From: Bacillota bacterium
Lineage (GTDB): Bacteria > Bacillota > Clostridia > Christensenellales > Aristaeellaceae
Assembly: GCA_023425025.1 (NCBI GenBank)
Contig: JAFADG010000004.1
Coordinates: 1 to 64,000, forward strand
Reading direction: 5' to 3'
DNA length: 64,000 bases
The translations under genes were made by a program, and so were the position numbers. The notes below the pieces were generated by a model that searched no databases, had not been told where the DNA came from, and saw only the letters and a list, made by a program, of their open reading frames with translations. Positions 16,160-25,435 of the stretch are shown one piece after another (position 1 is the first letter of the stretch; each line of letters begins with the position of its first letter).

Positions 16160-17011
16160 GTGGCGACAGACAAATTGGTGGCGCTCATAGGCGCTGGCGG
16201 CAAAATGGGCAGACGGATTGTGCCGAATCTTATCAAATTCGGGTATCGCTTCCTCTGCTGCGAAAAGGATGAGGCGGGTCTTACCGCCCTTCAAACCCAG
16301 GGGCTCGCGGTCCTGCCTACCGAGGAGGCTGTGCAGGAGGCGGATTTGGTTGTTTTTGCGCTGCCTGACGCTGCACTGCCCGCCCTGTCCAGGCGGCTGG
16401 TACCCCTGCTGAAACCCGGTGCCACGGTGATCACACTGGACCCTGCCGCCGCCCACGCAGGGCAGCTTTATACCCGGGAGGATTGCGCCTTTGTGGTGAC
16501 CCATCCCTGCCATCCGCCGCTTTTTGGAGATAGGGACACGCCCGAGGAAAAGGCGGATTTGTTTGGCGGTACGGCAGCGGTTCAGGACATCGTCATCGCC
16601 CTGATGCAGGGGGGCGAGGAAGCGTTTATAGAGGCGCAGCAGCTTTGCGTGCATATGTTCAATCCCGTCTCAAAGTGCCACCGCATCACCGTGGAACAAA
16701 TGGCCATTCTGGAACCTGCGGCGGCGGAGGTCGTAATTGCCCTGTGCGCCACGGTCATGAAGGAGGCCATTGACGAGGCTGTGCGCCGGGGCGTGCCGGA
16801 GGAGGCCGCCCGGGCCTTTTTGCTGGGGCATATTCAAATCCCGCTGGCCATCACCTTAAAAAGCAGCAATCCCTTTTCCGACGCCGCCATGATCGCCGTG
16901 GAGTATGGCAGGCGCCATGTGCTGCGGGAGGATTGGAAAAAAGTATTTGAGCCGGAAAGCATAAAGGAAGTGCTGGGGCAGATGCTGCACTTGACGAAAG
17001 CGGGGGCGTGA
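16160..17011 (+). CDS. Dehydrogenase with PGDH_C domain, apionate oxidoisomerase-like
   Basis: The 283-residue protein starts with GTG after a perfect AAGGAGG. An N-terminal Rossmann domain (VALIGAGGKMGRRIVPNLIK) is followed by a beta-hydroxyacid dehydrogenase-like core (THPCHPPLFGD) and the helical C-terminal domain named for phosphogluconate dehydrogenase (LLGHIQIPLAI, then NPFSDAAMIAVEYGRRHVL). D-apionate oxidoisomerase of the published D-apiose pathways is, to my recollection, a member of this family. With GH140 next door this is the most attractive function. Only a structure-based comparison would separate it from related acid dehydrogenases. Confidence 0.75.
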   Translation: MATDKLVALIGAGGKMGRRIVPNLIKFGYRFLCCEKDEAGLTALQTQGLAVLPTEEAVQEADLVVFALPDAALPALSRRLVPLLKPGATVITLDPAAAHAGQLYTREDCAFVVTHPCHPPLFGDRDTPEEKADLFGGTAAVQDIVIALMQGGEEAFIEAQQLCVHMFNPVSKCHRITVEQMAILEPAAAEVVIALCATVMKEAIDEAVRRGVPEEAARAFLLGHIQIPLAITLKSSNPFSDAAMIAVEYGRRHVLREDWKKVFEPESIKEVLGQMLHLTKAGA

Positions 17012-17012
17012 C

Positions 17013-18296
17013 ATGAAAAGACTGAAAGTGCATGAAGGCGGCCGGTATTTGCAGTGGGAGGACGGAACCCCGTTTTTCTATCTGGGGGATACGGCCTGGG
17101 AGCTTTTCCACCGCTTGTCCAAGGCGGAGATCGAATACTATCTGTCCATACGGGCGGCCCAGGGCTTTAATGTGATCCAGGCGGTTGCCCTGGCTGAATT
17201 TGACGGGCTCCAAGAGCCCAATGCCTATGGGCGGGTACCCCTGAAAGAGCGGGGCGGCGCGTATGATCCCACTGCGCCGGATGTGGATGAGAGCTATAAC
17301 TATTGGAAGCATGTGGATTTCGCTGTGGACGCTGCCGCGGAAAAAGGGTTGCTTATTGCCCTTCTGCCTACCTGGGGCAGCAACTTCAACCCTGAATGGG
17401 CCAAAGGCCCGGTGATTTTCACGCCTGAAAACGCCCGCATTTATGGTGAGTGGATTGCCAATCGCTATAAGGATAAGTGGAACATCATATGGATATTGGG
17501 CGGAGACCGGCCGCTGAAAACGCAAATGCACAGGGATATCATCCGTGCCATGGGCGAGGCCATACGCCAGGCGGACGAAAAGCATTTGATCACCTTCCAC
17601 CCCGTGGGCTGGGCATCCTCTGCGGATTTTGTGGCCGGACAGGACTATATCGACTTTCATACCGTGCAGTCGGGCCATGATACCGGCTGCTACGACAGCT
17701 GGCAGCTGGTGCGCCGCACCGGCGAAGCGGAAGCGAAACCCTTTATGGATTCCGAACCCCGCTATGAGGACCATCCCGCCTGCTTCAGGGCCGATTATGA
17801 ATTTTTATGGGATGATGCCGATGTGCGCCAAAACGCCTATTGGAACCTGATGGAGGGCGTATGCGGCCATACCTACGGCAACCACAGCGTCTGGCGCTTC
17901 AGTACCGAGCCTACGCCCTACTGGCCCTACCGCTGGCAGGAAGTCATGCACCATGACGGCGCAAAGCAGATGGCACACCTTGTAAAGCTCCGCCTGAGCC
18001 GCCCTTACTTTGAACTGCGGCCCGCGCCGGAATTGGTTGCCGACGACCCGGCGAAAATGGCTCACCAGTGCGCCGCGCGGGGCGAAAAGTATGCTTTTTT
18101 ATATTCACCCCTGGGCCTGCCTATCCGCGCCTGCCTTGCGCCCATGGGCGGCAAGGCGCTCAAGGCGGCATGGTTCGACCCCAGATCGGGTGAAAGCAAG
18201 GTCTTTGCCGTTGTGCCGCCCGCCCAGGCAATGTTTGTGCCGCCCTCCTGCGGCAAGGGCTGCGACTGGGTGCTGGTGCTGGACGTGCTGGAGTAA
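17013..18296 (+). CDS. GH140 apiosidase-like glycoside hydrolase
   Basis: The 427-residue protein has no signal peptide, so it acts in the cytoplasm on imported material. It matches the apiosidase-like (DUF4038) barrel: FFYLGDTAWELFHRLSKAEI at the start, GFNVIQAVALAEFDGL, and NIIWILGGDRP with candidate acid/base Asp165. FMDSEPRYED holds candidate nucleophile Glu248. The C-terminal beta domain (ARGEKYAFLYSPLGLPI onward) fits the partner domain of this family. Characterised GH140 enzymes release D-apiose from rhamnogalacturonan-II side chains. The gene starts 1 base after the preceding stop, in a tight operon. Confidence 0.82.
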   Translation: MKRLKVHEGGRYLQWEDGTPFFYLGDTAWELFHRLSKAEIEYYLSIRAAQGFNVIQAVALAEFDGLQEPNAYGRVPLKERGGAYDPTAPDVDESYNYWKHVDFAVDAAAEKGLLIALLPTWGSNFNPEWAKGPVIFTPENARIYGEWIANRYKDKWNIIWILGGDRPLKTQMHRDIIRAMGEAIRQADEKHLITFHPVGWASSADFVAGQDYIDFHTVQSGHDTGCYDSWQLVRRTGEAEAKPFMDSEPRYEDHPACFRADYEFLWDDADVRQNAYWNLMEGVCGHTYGNHSVWRFSTEPTPYWPYRWQEVMHHDGAKQMAHLVKLRLSRPYFELRPAPELVADDPAKMAHQCAARGEKYAFLYSPLGLPIRACLAPMGGKALKAAWFDPRSGESKVFAVVPPAQAMFVPPSCGKGCDWVLVLDVLE

Positions 18297-18314
18297 TGCG
18301 TATGGGGAGGCGGC

Positions 18315-19142
18315 ATGATGCAAATCGGTATTTCGTCCTGGTCCTGCCCCTGGGCCATCGGCGTGGCAGGGTATCCCGTCCCCCCAGGACCGATGGGGGC
18401 GATGGAACTGCTGCAATTGGCGGCCGAAACCGGGGCGCAGGTGCTGCAAATCGCCGATAACCTGCCGCTTCATCCCCTACCCCGGGGGATGTTGAAGGAG
18501 CTTCACCGGGAAGCCCGTCTCCGGGGCATTACCCTGGAGGCCGGCACGAGGGGCCTTGCGCCGGATAACCTGCTGCAATATCTGGATATCGCCGGGGAGC
18601 TGGGCGCAAAGCTTGTGCGCACGCTGCCCCATGACGGAACAGACCGGCCGGATTTTGAGGAAGCGCTGCGCAGGCTCCGCGCGGTGAAGCCGGTCTTTGA
18701 AGCCGCCGGGGTCATGCTTGCCATTGAAAACCACGACCATTATCCAAGCGAATGGCTCCGACGCCTTACGGAGGCGGCGGACAGCCCCTATATCGGCGTC
18801 TGTCTGGACGCCGTGAACAACCTGGGCCTGGGAGAAAGCTTCCGGGAGGTACTGCATACCCTTGGTCCCCGGACGGTGAATTTTCACTGCAAAGACTATA
18901 CGATTTTAAGAAAGCCCACCATGCTGGGCTTTGATGTCGTGGGGGCCGTGGCCGGCGAGGGAATGCTGGATCTTGCCCTGGCCCAGAATGCCCTGCGGGC
19001 GGATATTTCCTGGATACTGGAATCATGGCTGCCCTGGCAGGAGGATATCGGCTCCACCCTTTTGACGGAAAGGAACTGGCTGTTAAAGGGTATGGACAAT
19101 CTGCGCCGACTAGCGCGAAAAGCGCCGGGGCAAGCGGTATAA
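18315..19142 (+). CDS. Sugar-phosphate isomerase/epimerase-type TIM barrel (AP_endonuc_2 family)
   Basis: The 275-residue protein has the xylose-isomerase-like fold: GISSWSCPWAIG at the start, LAIENHDHYPSEWL (Glu and His ligands), IGVCLDAVNNLG (Asp), VNFHCKDYTI (His/Asp) and a final ILESWLP (Glu). The ligands needed for one divalent metal are all present. Family members isomerise, epimerise or decarboxylate keto-sugars. In a D-apiose setting it could be the 3-oxo-isoapionate decarboxylase step, but this is inference from context. ATG 18315 or 18318 is the start. It follows GH140 by 18 bases. Confidence 0.75.
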   Translation: MMQIGISSWSCPWAIGVAGYPVPPGPMGAMELLQLAAETGAQVLQIADNLPLHPLPRGMLKELHREARLRGITLEAGTRGLAPDNLLQYLDIAGELGAKLVRTLPHDGTDRPDFEEALRRLRAVKPVFEAAGVMLAIENHDHYPSEWLRRLTEAADSPYIGVCLDAVNNLGLGESFREVLHTLGPRTVNFHCKDYTILRKPTMLGFDVVGAVAGEGMLDLALAQNALRADISWILESWLPWQEDIGSTLLTERNWLLKGMDNLRRLARKAPGQAV

Positions 19143-19210
19143 AAGCGAAGCGCCTTTGCGAGGCAGCGGGCACGCAGGGGATGAAAGACACCCAAGCAAG
19201 GGGGCATATC

Positions 19211-20953
19211 ATGAAAATGGCATGGAAGCATACGGTTTTTTTAAGGCTGGCAATCACCTTTTTGCTGGTCACAGCGCCCATCTATGCCATCGGCATCAGC
19301 ATCCACAACTGGGGGGTGCGTTCCGTCCGCACGGAATTGAACAATTCCATGATCGCCCAGGCCACCTTTTATCTAAGCGGGCTGGAGACGGAGATGCAGC
19401 GAATCAAGCTCCTGCAATATGACTGCGTCACCGACGACAACCTCAACGACCTGACCTACGCCGCCCCGATCATGGATGACTATTCAAAAGTCCAGGCCAT
19501 GCTCCGCCTCCAGCAGCGGCTTCATTCCATCAAAAACAGCAGCCGCTATATCAAGGATGTGAGCGTCAGCATCACGGGGTTGAACAAGACCATTTCCGCC
19601 ATGGATGGCGTCAAGTGGGCATTGGACGATCAGGCGGCGCAGTCGCTTCACTATCCGCTGCTCTCCTCTTCCTCGCAGCTTTCCTATGACGGTCAGACGC
19701 TGTACTCCAACGTGGCCAACCTATATTCCAACACCGCCATGGGCCAGTTTGCCTTTTTGATCACCGTCCGGCTTTCCCGGCAGGTGCTGGAGGAGGATCT
19801 TGCGCTTTTGGGCACCGGCAGCCGCGTTCTTTTTTTGACCAACGCCGCCGGCGATTTTTTCTTTCTGGATAAAGCGGAAGGGGTGCAGCGGGACCAGATG
19901 GGCGTGGCGCTTCTTGATCAGGCCGGCCGGCAAAAGAGCGGCTCTTATTTTCAGACCATTGCCAGAGCACGCCATGTAGCCGTCTATGCCACCAACGATT
20001 ATCTGGACCTGACATTGGCGCAGTATATCCCCGAGAGCGAGGCATTAAGCAGCATCAAGGATTATCAGGCATGGTTCTGGCTGTACTCCATCGTATCCGT
20101 GGCGATCATTCTGCTTTTCAGCGTGTCTTTGTACAGCCTGATTCACAAGCCCCTGCGCAACCTGGTGCTGGCTTTCAAAAAGGTGGAGAGCGGAAATTTT
20201 GACATCCACATCGATTACTCCCACCGGGATGAATTCCGTTACCTCTACGGTGGCTTCAACGGCATGGTCAAGAACCTGGGCGCGTTGATCGACCAGGTAT
20301 ACAAACAGAAAATCCTGATGCAAAATGCCCAGCTCAAGCAGCTTCAGGCGCAGATCAATCCCCACTTTCTTTATAACACCTTCTTTATCCTCTATAGCAT
20401 GGCGGAGGCAGAGGACAATCAAAGCGTCATGCTGTTTTTGAAGCAGCTTGGCAACTATTTCAAGTACATCACCAGAAGCGGCGAAGACGAGGTGCCCCTT
20501 TCCCGGGAAGTGGAACACGCCCGCATATACGCCGATATTCAGCAGCTGCGCTTTTCCAACAGAATCAGGATCGAATTTGAAGAATTGCCCGAACTCTTTG
20601 GCGATATGCGGGTGCCTCGGCTCATCATACAGCCCTTGCTGGAAAACGCGTTCAAGTACGGTTTGGAGGCCAAGGAAAGCAACGGATTCCTGCGCGTCTC
20701 CTTTGGCACGGAAGGCGGCAAGCTGCTTGTGATCGTGGATGATAACGGGGGCGTCACCGCCCAGGGGCTGGAGCAGCTTCAAGGGAGCCTTGGCGATCAT
20801 GCGCCGGAGGTTGAGGTCACCGGCACCATCAACATCCACAGGCGGCTGCGGCTCAGATTCGGCGCTTCCAGCGGCCTTCGGGTTTCTGTCAACGAGCACG
20901 GCGGCCTTCGCGCCGAACTCATCATCGATTTGGAGGGGGCAGACCATGTATAG
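19211..20953 (+). CDS. YesM-type sensor histidine kinase
   Basis: The 580-residue membrane kinase has helices at about residues 8-28 and 290-312 flanking an extracellular dCache-like sensor, then HAMP (PLRNLVLAFKKVESGNFDIH). The phospho-acceptor His385 is in QINPHFLYNT (His_kinase family), and the ATPase N-box is LLENAFKYGL. A late DDNGG completes the ATP site. ATG 19211 is chosen for the membrane helix and an AAGGGGG site. The stop overlaps the regulator start by 8 bases. It probably senses an apiose-containing glycan outside the cell and controls the transporter genes that follow. Confidence 0.9.
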   Translation: MKMAWKHTVFLRLAITFLLVTAPIYAIGISIHNWGVRSVRTELNNSMIAQATFYLSGLETEMQRIKLLQYDCVTDDNLNDLTYAAPIMDDYSKVQAMLRLQQRLHSIKNSSRYIKDVSVSITGLNKTISAMDGVKWALDDQAAQSLHYPLLSSSSQLSYDGQTLYSNVANLYSNTAMGQFAFLITVRLSRQVLEEDLALLGTGSRVLFLTNAAGDFFFLDKAEGVQRDQMGVALLDQAGRQKSGSYFQTIARARHVAVYATNDYLDLTLAQYIPESEALSSIKDYQAWFWLYSIVSVAIILLFSVSLYSLIHKPLRNLVLAFKKVESGNFDIHIDYSHRDEFRYLYGGFNGMVKNLGALIDQVYKQKILMQNAQLKQLQAQINPHFLYNTFFILYSMAEAEDNQSVMLFLKQLGNYFKYITRSGEDEVPLSREVEHARIYADIQQLRFSNRIRIEFEELPELFGDMRVPRLIIQPLLENAFKYGLEAKESNGFLRVSFGTEGGKLLVIVDDNGGVTAQGLEQLQGSLGDHAPEVEVTGTINIHRRLRLRFGASSGLRVSVNEHGGLRAELIIDLEGADHV

Positions 20954-22583
20954 GCTGCTGGTCGTGGACGACGAGCCCATCATTGCCGATGGGCTGTATG
21001 AACGGTTTGCTGAAATGAAGCTTCCTCAACTGGAGGTATACAAGGCCTATTCGGGCACGGAGGCCCTGGTGTGGCTTAACCGCAGGAAGATGGATGTAGT
21101 AATCACCGATATCTGCATGCCTGGCATGAACGGCCTGGCGCTTCTTACGCGCATTCGTGAAAACTGGCCCAAATGCCGGGTGATCTTCCTCACCGGGCAC
21201 GACAGGTTCGATTATGTATACGAGGCCATCCAGCATAGCGGCGTCAGCTATCTGCTTAAATCAGAAGGATATGACACCATCGTTGACCTGGCCCAGGGCT
21301 ACCTGGAGGAGGTACGCCAAAGCAACAAGGATGAGGAGCTCCTTTTAAAGGCGCAGCATCAGTGGCAGCGGTCGCTGCCCATACTGCAAAGGGAGTTCCT
21401 ATGCGAGTTGGCGGAAGGAACTGGCTCCCAGGCGGATCAGGCACAGCTGGACGAACTGGCCATTCCCATGCAGGCAGGGCATCCGGTTATTCTGCTTACG
21501 GGTTATTGCGGTGGTGCCCAGCGCAGGGAGGGGCAGGCACGCAAGGCAGGCTTTTATAACGCTCATTTGATTGTGGAAAGCCATCTGTCCACGCAGTTCG
21601 AGCTGATTGGCGCGCCGTATCGCGAACATATGCTCTGGCTCATTCAGCTTAAGCAGGGCGATGCGCATGCCTGGGCGGCTTCTGCCGATAAAACAGCGGT
21701 GTACCTAAAGGGCCTGCTGGAATCCGTGCAGGCTGTTTGTGCGGAAACCTTTGAGCTGGGAATCTCCTTTGCTCTTGGCGGCAGCGCCGTGGCCTGGGAC
21801 AGGGTGGCCGAGGAGTTTGGCGCCCACAGAGCCATGCTGGCCAGCGCCGTGAGAACGGGACAGGAGGCTGTGCTGCTGGATGCCAGCCGGCAGGAAGAGT
21901 CATCTGCGGATCTGGGCGCGCGGGACAGCCTAAAGCGCAAGCTGAAAAAGGTGGAAACCCTGGAAACGTATCTGGAGCAGGGCCGGCGGGAAGATTTTCT
22001 GGTAATGCTCGCGGATATTGAGGCCGCTTTGATGCGGCAGCTAAACAACGATGTATTATATTATGAGGCATTTTATTCTCTTAGCGTAATGTTTCTTTCT
22101 TATTTTAACAATCATGCCGGCGCAGCGCCTGCTCAGGCTGCTGTGGATGTAGGCAAACTGACTCACATCGGCAGCTTTGCCACGCCGCGCCATGCCTTCC
22201 AGCATTTTGCGCAGGTGGCGGACAGCATTTTCCATCAGCAAAATACGGAGCAGGAAGATCGGGCCGTTCTTGCCATCCAGCGGGTGCAGAAGTATATTCA
22301 GGAAAATCCCGGAGGCGACCTGTCTCTTTCCGGCCTGGCGGATCTGGTATACTTCAACCCCAAGTACCTCTCCCGCCTGTTTAAACAAGTGACAGGCGCC
22401 AACCTTTCGGATTATATCCTGAACGTGCGGTTGAACAAGGTACGGGAGCTTTTGCGGGGCAGCACCATGAAGGTGCATGAAATCGCCCAATACATCGGTT
22501 ACTATTCCGCGCCGTGCTTCACGCGTTTTTTTAAAAAGGCTATGGGTGTAACGCCGCAAGAATACCGGGATGCACGCCTATAA
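20946..22583 (+). CDS. YesN-type response regulator with AraC DNA-binding domain
   Basis: The 545-residue protein has an N-terminal receiver (YRLLVVDDEPIIADGL; phospho-acceptor Asp55 in VVITDICMPGMNG; Lys in SYLLKSEGY). A middle linker of about 300 residues follows, then a C-terminal pair of AraC helix-turn-helix motifs (LSLSGLADLVYFNPKYLSRL and VHEIAQYIGYYSAPCFTRFF), ending TPQEYRDARL. It is co-translated with the kinase. The likely target is the binding-protein promoter immediately downstream. Confidence 0.92.
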   Translation: MYRLLVVDDEPIIADGLYERFAEMKLPQLEVYKAYSGTEALVWLNRRKMDVVITDICMPGMNGLALLTRIRENWPKCRVIFLTGHDRFDYVYEAIQHSGVSYLLKSEGYDTIVDLAQGYLEEVRQSNKDEELLLKAQHQWQRSLPILQREFLCELAEGTGSQADQAQLDELAIPMQAGHPVILLTGYCGGAQRREGQARKAGFYNAHLIVESHLSTQFELIGAPYREHMLWLIQLKQGDAHAWAASADKTAVYLKGLLESVQAVCAETFELGISFALGGSAVAWDRVAEEFGAHRAMLASAVRTGQEAVLLDASRQEESSADLGARDSLKRKLKKVETLETYLEQGRREDFLVMLADIEAALMRQLNNDVLYYEAFYSLSVMFLSYFNNHAGAAPAQAAVDVGKLTHIGSFATPRHAFQHFAQVADSIFHQQNTEQEDRAVLAIQRVQKYIQENPGGDLSLSGLADLVYFNPKYLSRLFKQVTGANLSDYILNVRLNKVRELLRGSTMKVHEIAQYIGYYSAPCFTRFFKKAMGVTPQEYRDARL

Positions 22584-22709
22584 GCTGCAAACAGTGGACA
22601 AATGCAAAGAAAGTATACAGATGTGCTATAGGCATCGAATGATTTTTATGCAATAATGGATATACAGGAGGGGCCCCCTGATATCGTGTTCGTAAGGAGA
22701 ATGAAAAAG

Positions 22710-24353
22710 ATGACAAAGCGCATCCGTGCATTGCTGTCCCTTGCGCTGGTTTGCCTATTCGTTTTGCCCCTGGCTCCGGCTTCTGCCGGAGAAGCTCGCG
22801 ACGCCGCCACATGGTTTGGCAAGTATGAGCCGGCCATTGAGATCACGGTGGGCAGGCCCACCAATAACTCCTACAAGTTCATTGATGGCGAGTCCTTTGA
22901 CAACAATATATGGACGGCGGCATATCTGAACACGCTGGGCGTCAAGCTCAACCACTCCTTTGTGGTGGATGAAACGCAGTATGACGCCAAGATCAACGTG
23001 ATCATCGCCTCGGGTGATATTCCCGATGTGATGAAGGTCTCGGCCAAGCAGGCAAAAATGCTGGCGGAATCCGGCCTGATTCATGATCTGACCGATCTGT
23101 TTGAGCAGTACGCGTCCCCTCTGACCAAAAGGATGATGAGCGACAGCTCCAGGACAAAGAGCGCCTCTTTGATCGACGGCAGGCTCATGGGCATCCCGGT
23201 AGTATGGGCCATCGATTTTCAGACGCCGGTGCTGTGGATCCGCAGCGACTGGATGCGCAAGCTGAACCTTGAGGCGCCCAAGACCGCCGAAGACGTCATT
23301 GCCATTGCCGAGGCTTTTGTGACAAAGGATCCCGACGGCAATGGCATGAACGACACCTACGGTATCGCCATCAACAAGAACCTTAACGGCAATGTGGGCG
23401 ACGCCCGCGGCCTGTTCAACATGCTCCACGCCTACAAGGACCTGTGGATCAAGGATGCGGATGGCAAGCTGGTAAACGGCAGCATCCAGCCCGAGATGAA
23501 GGCCGCCTTGGCAACATTGCAGGATATGTACAGCCGCGGCATCCTGGACCAGGAATTCGCCGTCAAGGACGAAGGCAAGATCGTGGAAGACATCGTCAGC
23601 GAAAGGGTGGGTATCGAAGTCGGCCAGTTCTGGAACCCGGCGTGGCCTTTTCTGGACCTGAAGAAGAAGAACCCCGATTCCGATTGGGCATGTTACCCGC
23701 TACTCCCGGCCAATGGGAAGGAAGTAGCCCTCTCCCAGGCCAACGCAAAGATTGACGAGTTCTTCGTCATCAGCAAAAAGTGCGAGCATCCCGAAGCGCT
23801 TATCAAGATCTGCAACCTGGATTTTGAAAACATGTACGGCGAGGGCGCCGCGGAATGGTCCCTCACCTCCATGAACGATACCTATAAGGAGATACAGACC
23901 TTCAAGTACGCGCTGATGGGCTTTGAACCCCCCACGCATAACCGCGACATGTTCGACCAGGTGCAGGCGGCTCTGGATACAGGCGATGAGAGCAAGCTGC
24001 TTACAGAATCGTCCAGAAACGATTACGACTCCGGCATGAAGTGGGTCCGTGATAACGACGTGGACGGCTGGGACAACTACAAAATCCGCTTTGATAAAGC
24101 CGGCAGCATGGCGACGCTGAAGGCGGTCATCGAGTCCGACAATATCAAGTACAACGAGTTCTACGGCCTGCCTGGCCCGGTGGCTATCGAGCGGTCCTCC
24201 ACCATGGAGAAGCTGACAAACGAGTTCTTTACCAAGATCATTATGAGCACAGTCACCATCGACGAATTCGACACCTACGTTTCCCAGTGGCTGCAAATTG
24301 GCGGCGAGGATCTCACCGCCGAAGTGAATGAGTGGTACGCAACCATCCAGTAA
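22710..24353 (+). CDS. CUT1 ABC transporter sugar-binding protein (LplA-like)
   Basis: The product of about 547 residues has a signal peptide (RALLSLALVCLFVLPLAPAS, cleavage near ASA-GE). The family 1 extracellular solute-binding fold is seen in AKINVIIASGDIPDVMKVSA, the calcium-like loop KDPDGNGMNDTYGIAI, and SERVGIEVGQFW. ATG 22710 has better spacing to AAGGAG than the in-frame ATG 22701. The cysteine in ALVC is not in a good lipobox, so a lipid anchor is doubtful. It is followed by a stem-loop and two permease genes. The size class (over 500 residues) is typical of oligosaccharide-binding members working with LplB/YtcP permeases. Confidence 0.88.
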   Translation: MTKRIRALLSLALVCLFVLPLAPASAGEARDAATWFGKYEPAIEITVGRPTNNSYKFIDGESFDNNIWTAAYLNTLGVKLNHSFVVDETQYDAKINVIIASGDIPDVMKVSAKQAKMLAESGLIHDLTDLFEQYASPLTKRMMSDSSRTKSASLIDGRLMGIPVVWAIDFQTPVLWIRSDWMRKLNLEAPKTAEDVIAIAEAFVTKDPDGNGMNDTYGIAINKNLNGNVGDARGLFNMLHAYKDLWIKDADGKLVNGSIQPEMKAALATLQDMYSRGILDQEFAVKDEGKIVEDIVSERVGIEVGQFWNPAWPFLDLKKKNPDSDWACYPLLPANGKEVALSQANAKIDEFFVISKKCEHPEALIKICNLDFENMYGEGAAEWSLTSMNDTYKEIQTFKYALMGFEPPTHNRDMFDQVQAALDTGDESKLLTESSRNDYDSGMKWVRDNDVDGWDNYKIRFDKAGSMATLKAVIESDNIKYNEFYGLPGPVAIERSSTMEKLTNEFFTKIIMSTVTIDEFDTYVSQWLQIGGEDLTAEVNEWYATIQ

Positions 24354-24388
24354 GCCATCCTTGGGAAAAATCTCCTAAAAACCGTTTG

Positions 24389-24433
24389 AATGGCGGGGGC
24401 GGGACCGGTCGCTTAAGGCTCGCCTCCGCCATT
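24389..24433 (+). terminator. Stem-loop between binding-protein and permease genes
   Basis: AATGGCGG (24389-24396) pairs with CCGCCATT (24426-24433) around a GC-rich loop. It is 35 bases after the stop and 25 before the next start, without a T-run. It is well placed to protect the binding-protein mRNA and limit read-through. Confidence 0.6.
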
Positions 24434-24457
24434 TACTTACCGAAAGGGGGACCGGCT

Positions 24458-25402
24458 ATGGGGCAGCCGGGTCTTATGCAGGCCAAGAGTAAGCAGGCGG
24501 ATCTTCGGCACAGAAGGAACATGCGGGAAATACCCCTGCACCTGATGCTGATACCAGGCATAGTGGTCGTGGTTATCTTCTGCTATATCCCGATCCTAGG
24601 CCTTGTGATGGGCTTTCAAAGGTTTATTCCGGCCAAGGGTATTTGGGGCTCCCCGTGGGTGGGGCTAAATAACTTCATGTATCTGATCAACCTTCCCGGT
24701 ACATTTCAGGTATTGTACAATACGGTATTTATCGCCGGCATGAAGATCGTGGCAGGAATTGTGGCGCCAGTAGGCGTCGCCCTGCTGCTCAATGAAGTCC
24801 GCATTTCGTCCATCAAGCGCACGGTGCAGACGGTGATCTACATGCCGTATTTCCTCTCCTGGATCATCCTCTCCGGCGTGATCATCGACATCCTTTCCCC
24901 CTCTCAGGGGATCGTGGGCCAGTTTCTGTCCTCGCTGGGCGTCAAGCCCGTTTTTTTTCTGGCGGATGAGAGCTGGTTTCCCTTCATTATGGTTATCACG
25001 GATGTATGGAAGCATTTCGGGTTTGGCACCATTGTGTACCTTGCCGCGCTGACCAGCATCGACCCTACGTATTATGAGGCGGCGCTTATCGACGGTGCGG
25101 GGCGCTGGAAGCAGACGCTGTATATCACGCTGCCGGGTATAGCGCCCATCGTTATGCTCATGACGACGCTGGCCCTGGGCAATGTGCTCAACGCGGGCTT
25201 TGACCAGATCTTTAACCTGTACAGCCCGGCTGTCTACCGTACAGGGGATATCATCGACACGATGATCTACCGCATGGGCATTGTGGACGCGCAATTCGGC
25301 GTGGCCACGGCCATGGGCATCTTCCGGTCCGTGGTGTCGTTCATTTTTGTTTCCGGCTCCTATTTTCTGGCCTACAGGCTGACGGGGTACCGTGTTTTTT
25401 AG
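24458..25402 (+). CDS. CUT1 sugar ABC transporter permease (LplB-like)
   Basis: The 314-residue protein has six membrane segments starting at IPLHLMLIPGIVVVVIFCYI. The permease coupling (EAA) loop reads YYEAALIDGAGRWKQTLYIT. An N-terminal charged tail is normal for LplB. ATG 24458 follows AAAGGGGG by 7 bases. It pairs with the permease at 25436. No ATPase gene is present; such systems usually share a MsmK/UgpC-type ATPase. Confidence 0.9.
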   Translation: MGQPGLMQAKSKQADLRHRRNMREIPLHLMLIPGIVVVVIFCYIPILGLVMGFQRFIPAKGIWGSPWVGLNNFMYLINLPGTFQVLYNTVFIAGMKIVAGIVAPVGVALLLNEVRISSIKRTVQTVIYMPYFLSWIILSGVIIDILSPSQGIVGQFLSSLGVKPVFFLADESWFPFIMVITDVWKHFGFGTIVYLAALTSIDPTYYEAALIDGAGRWKQTLYITLPGIAPIVMLMTTLALGNVLNAGFDQIFNLYSPAVYRTGDIIDTMIYRMGIVDAQFGVATAMGIFRSVVSFIFVSGSYFLAYRLTGYRVF

Positions 25403-25435
25403 CCCGGTCAAACGGCCAAACGGAGGGGTGTTTCC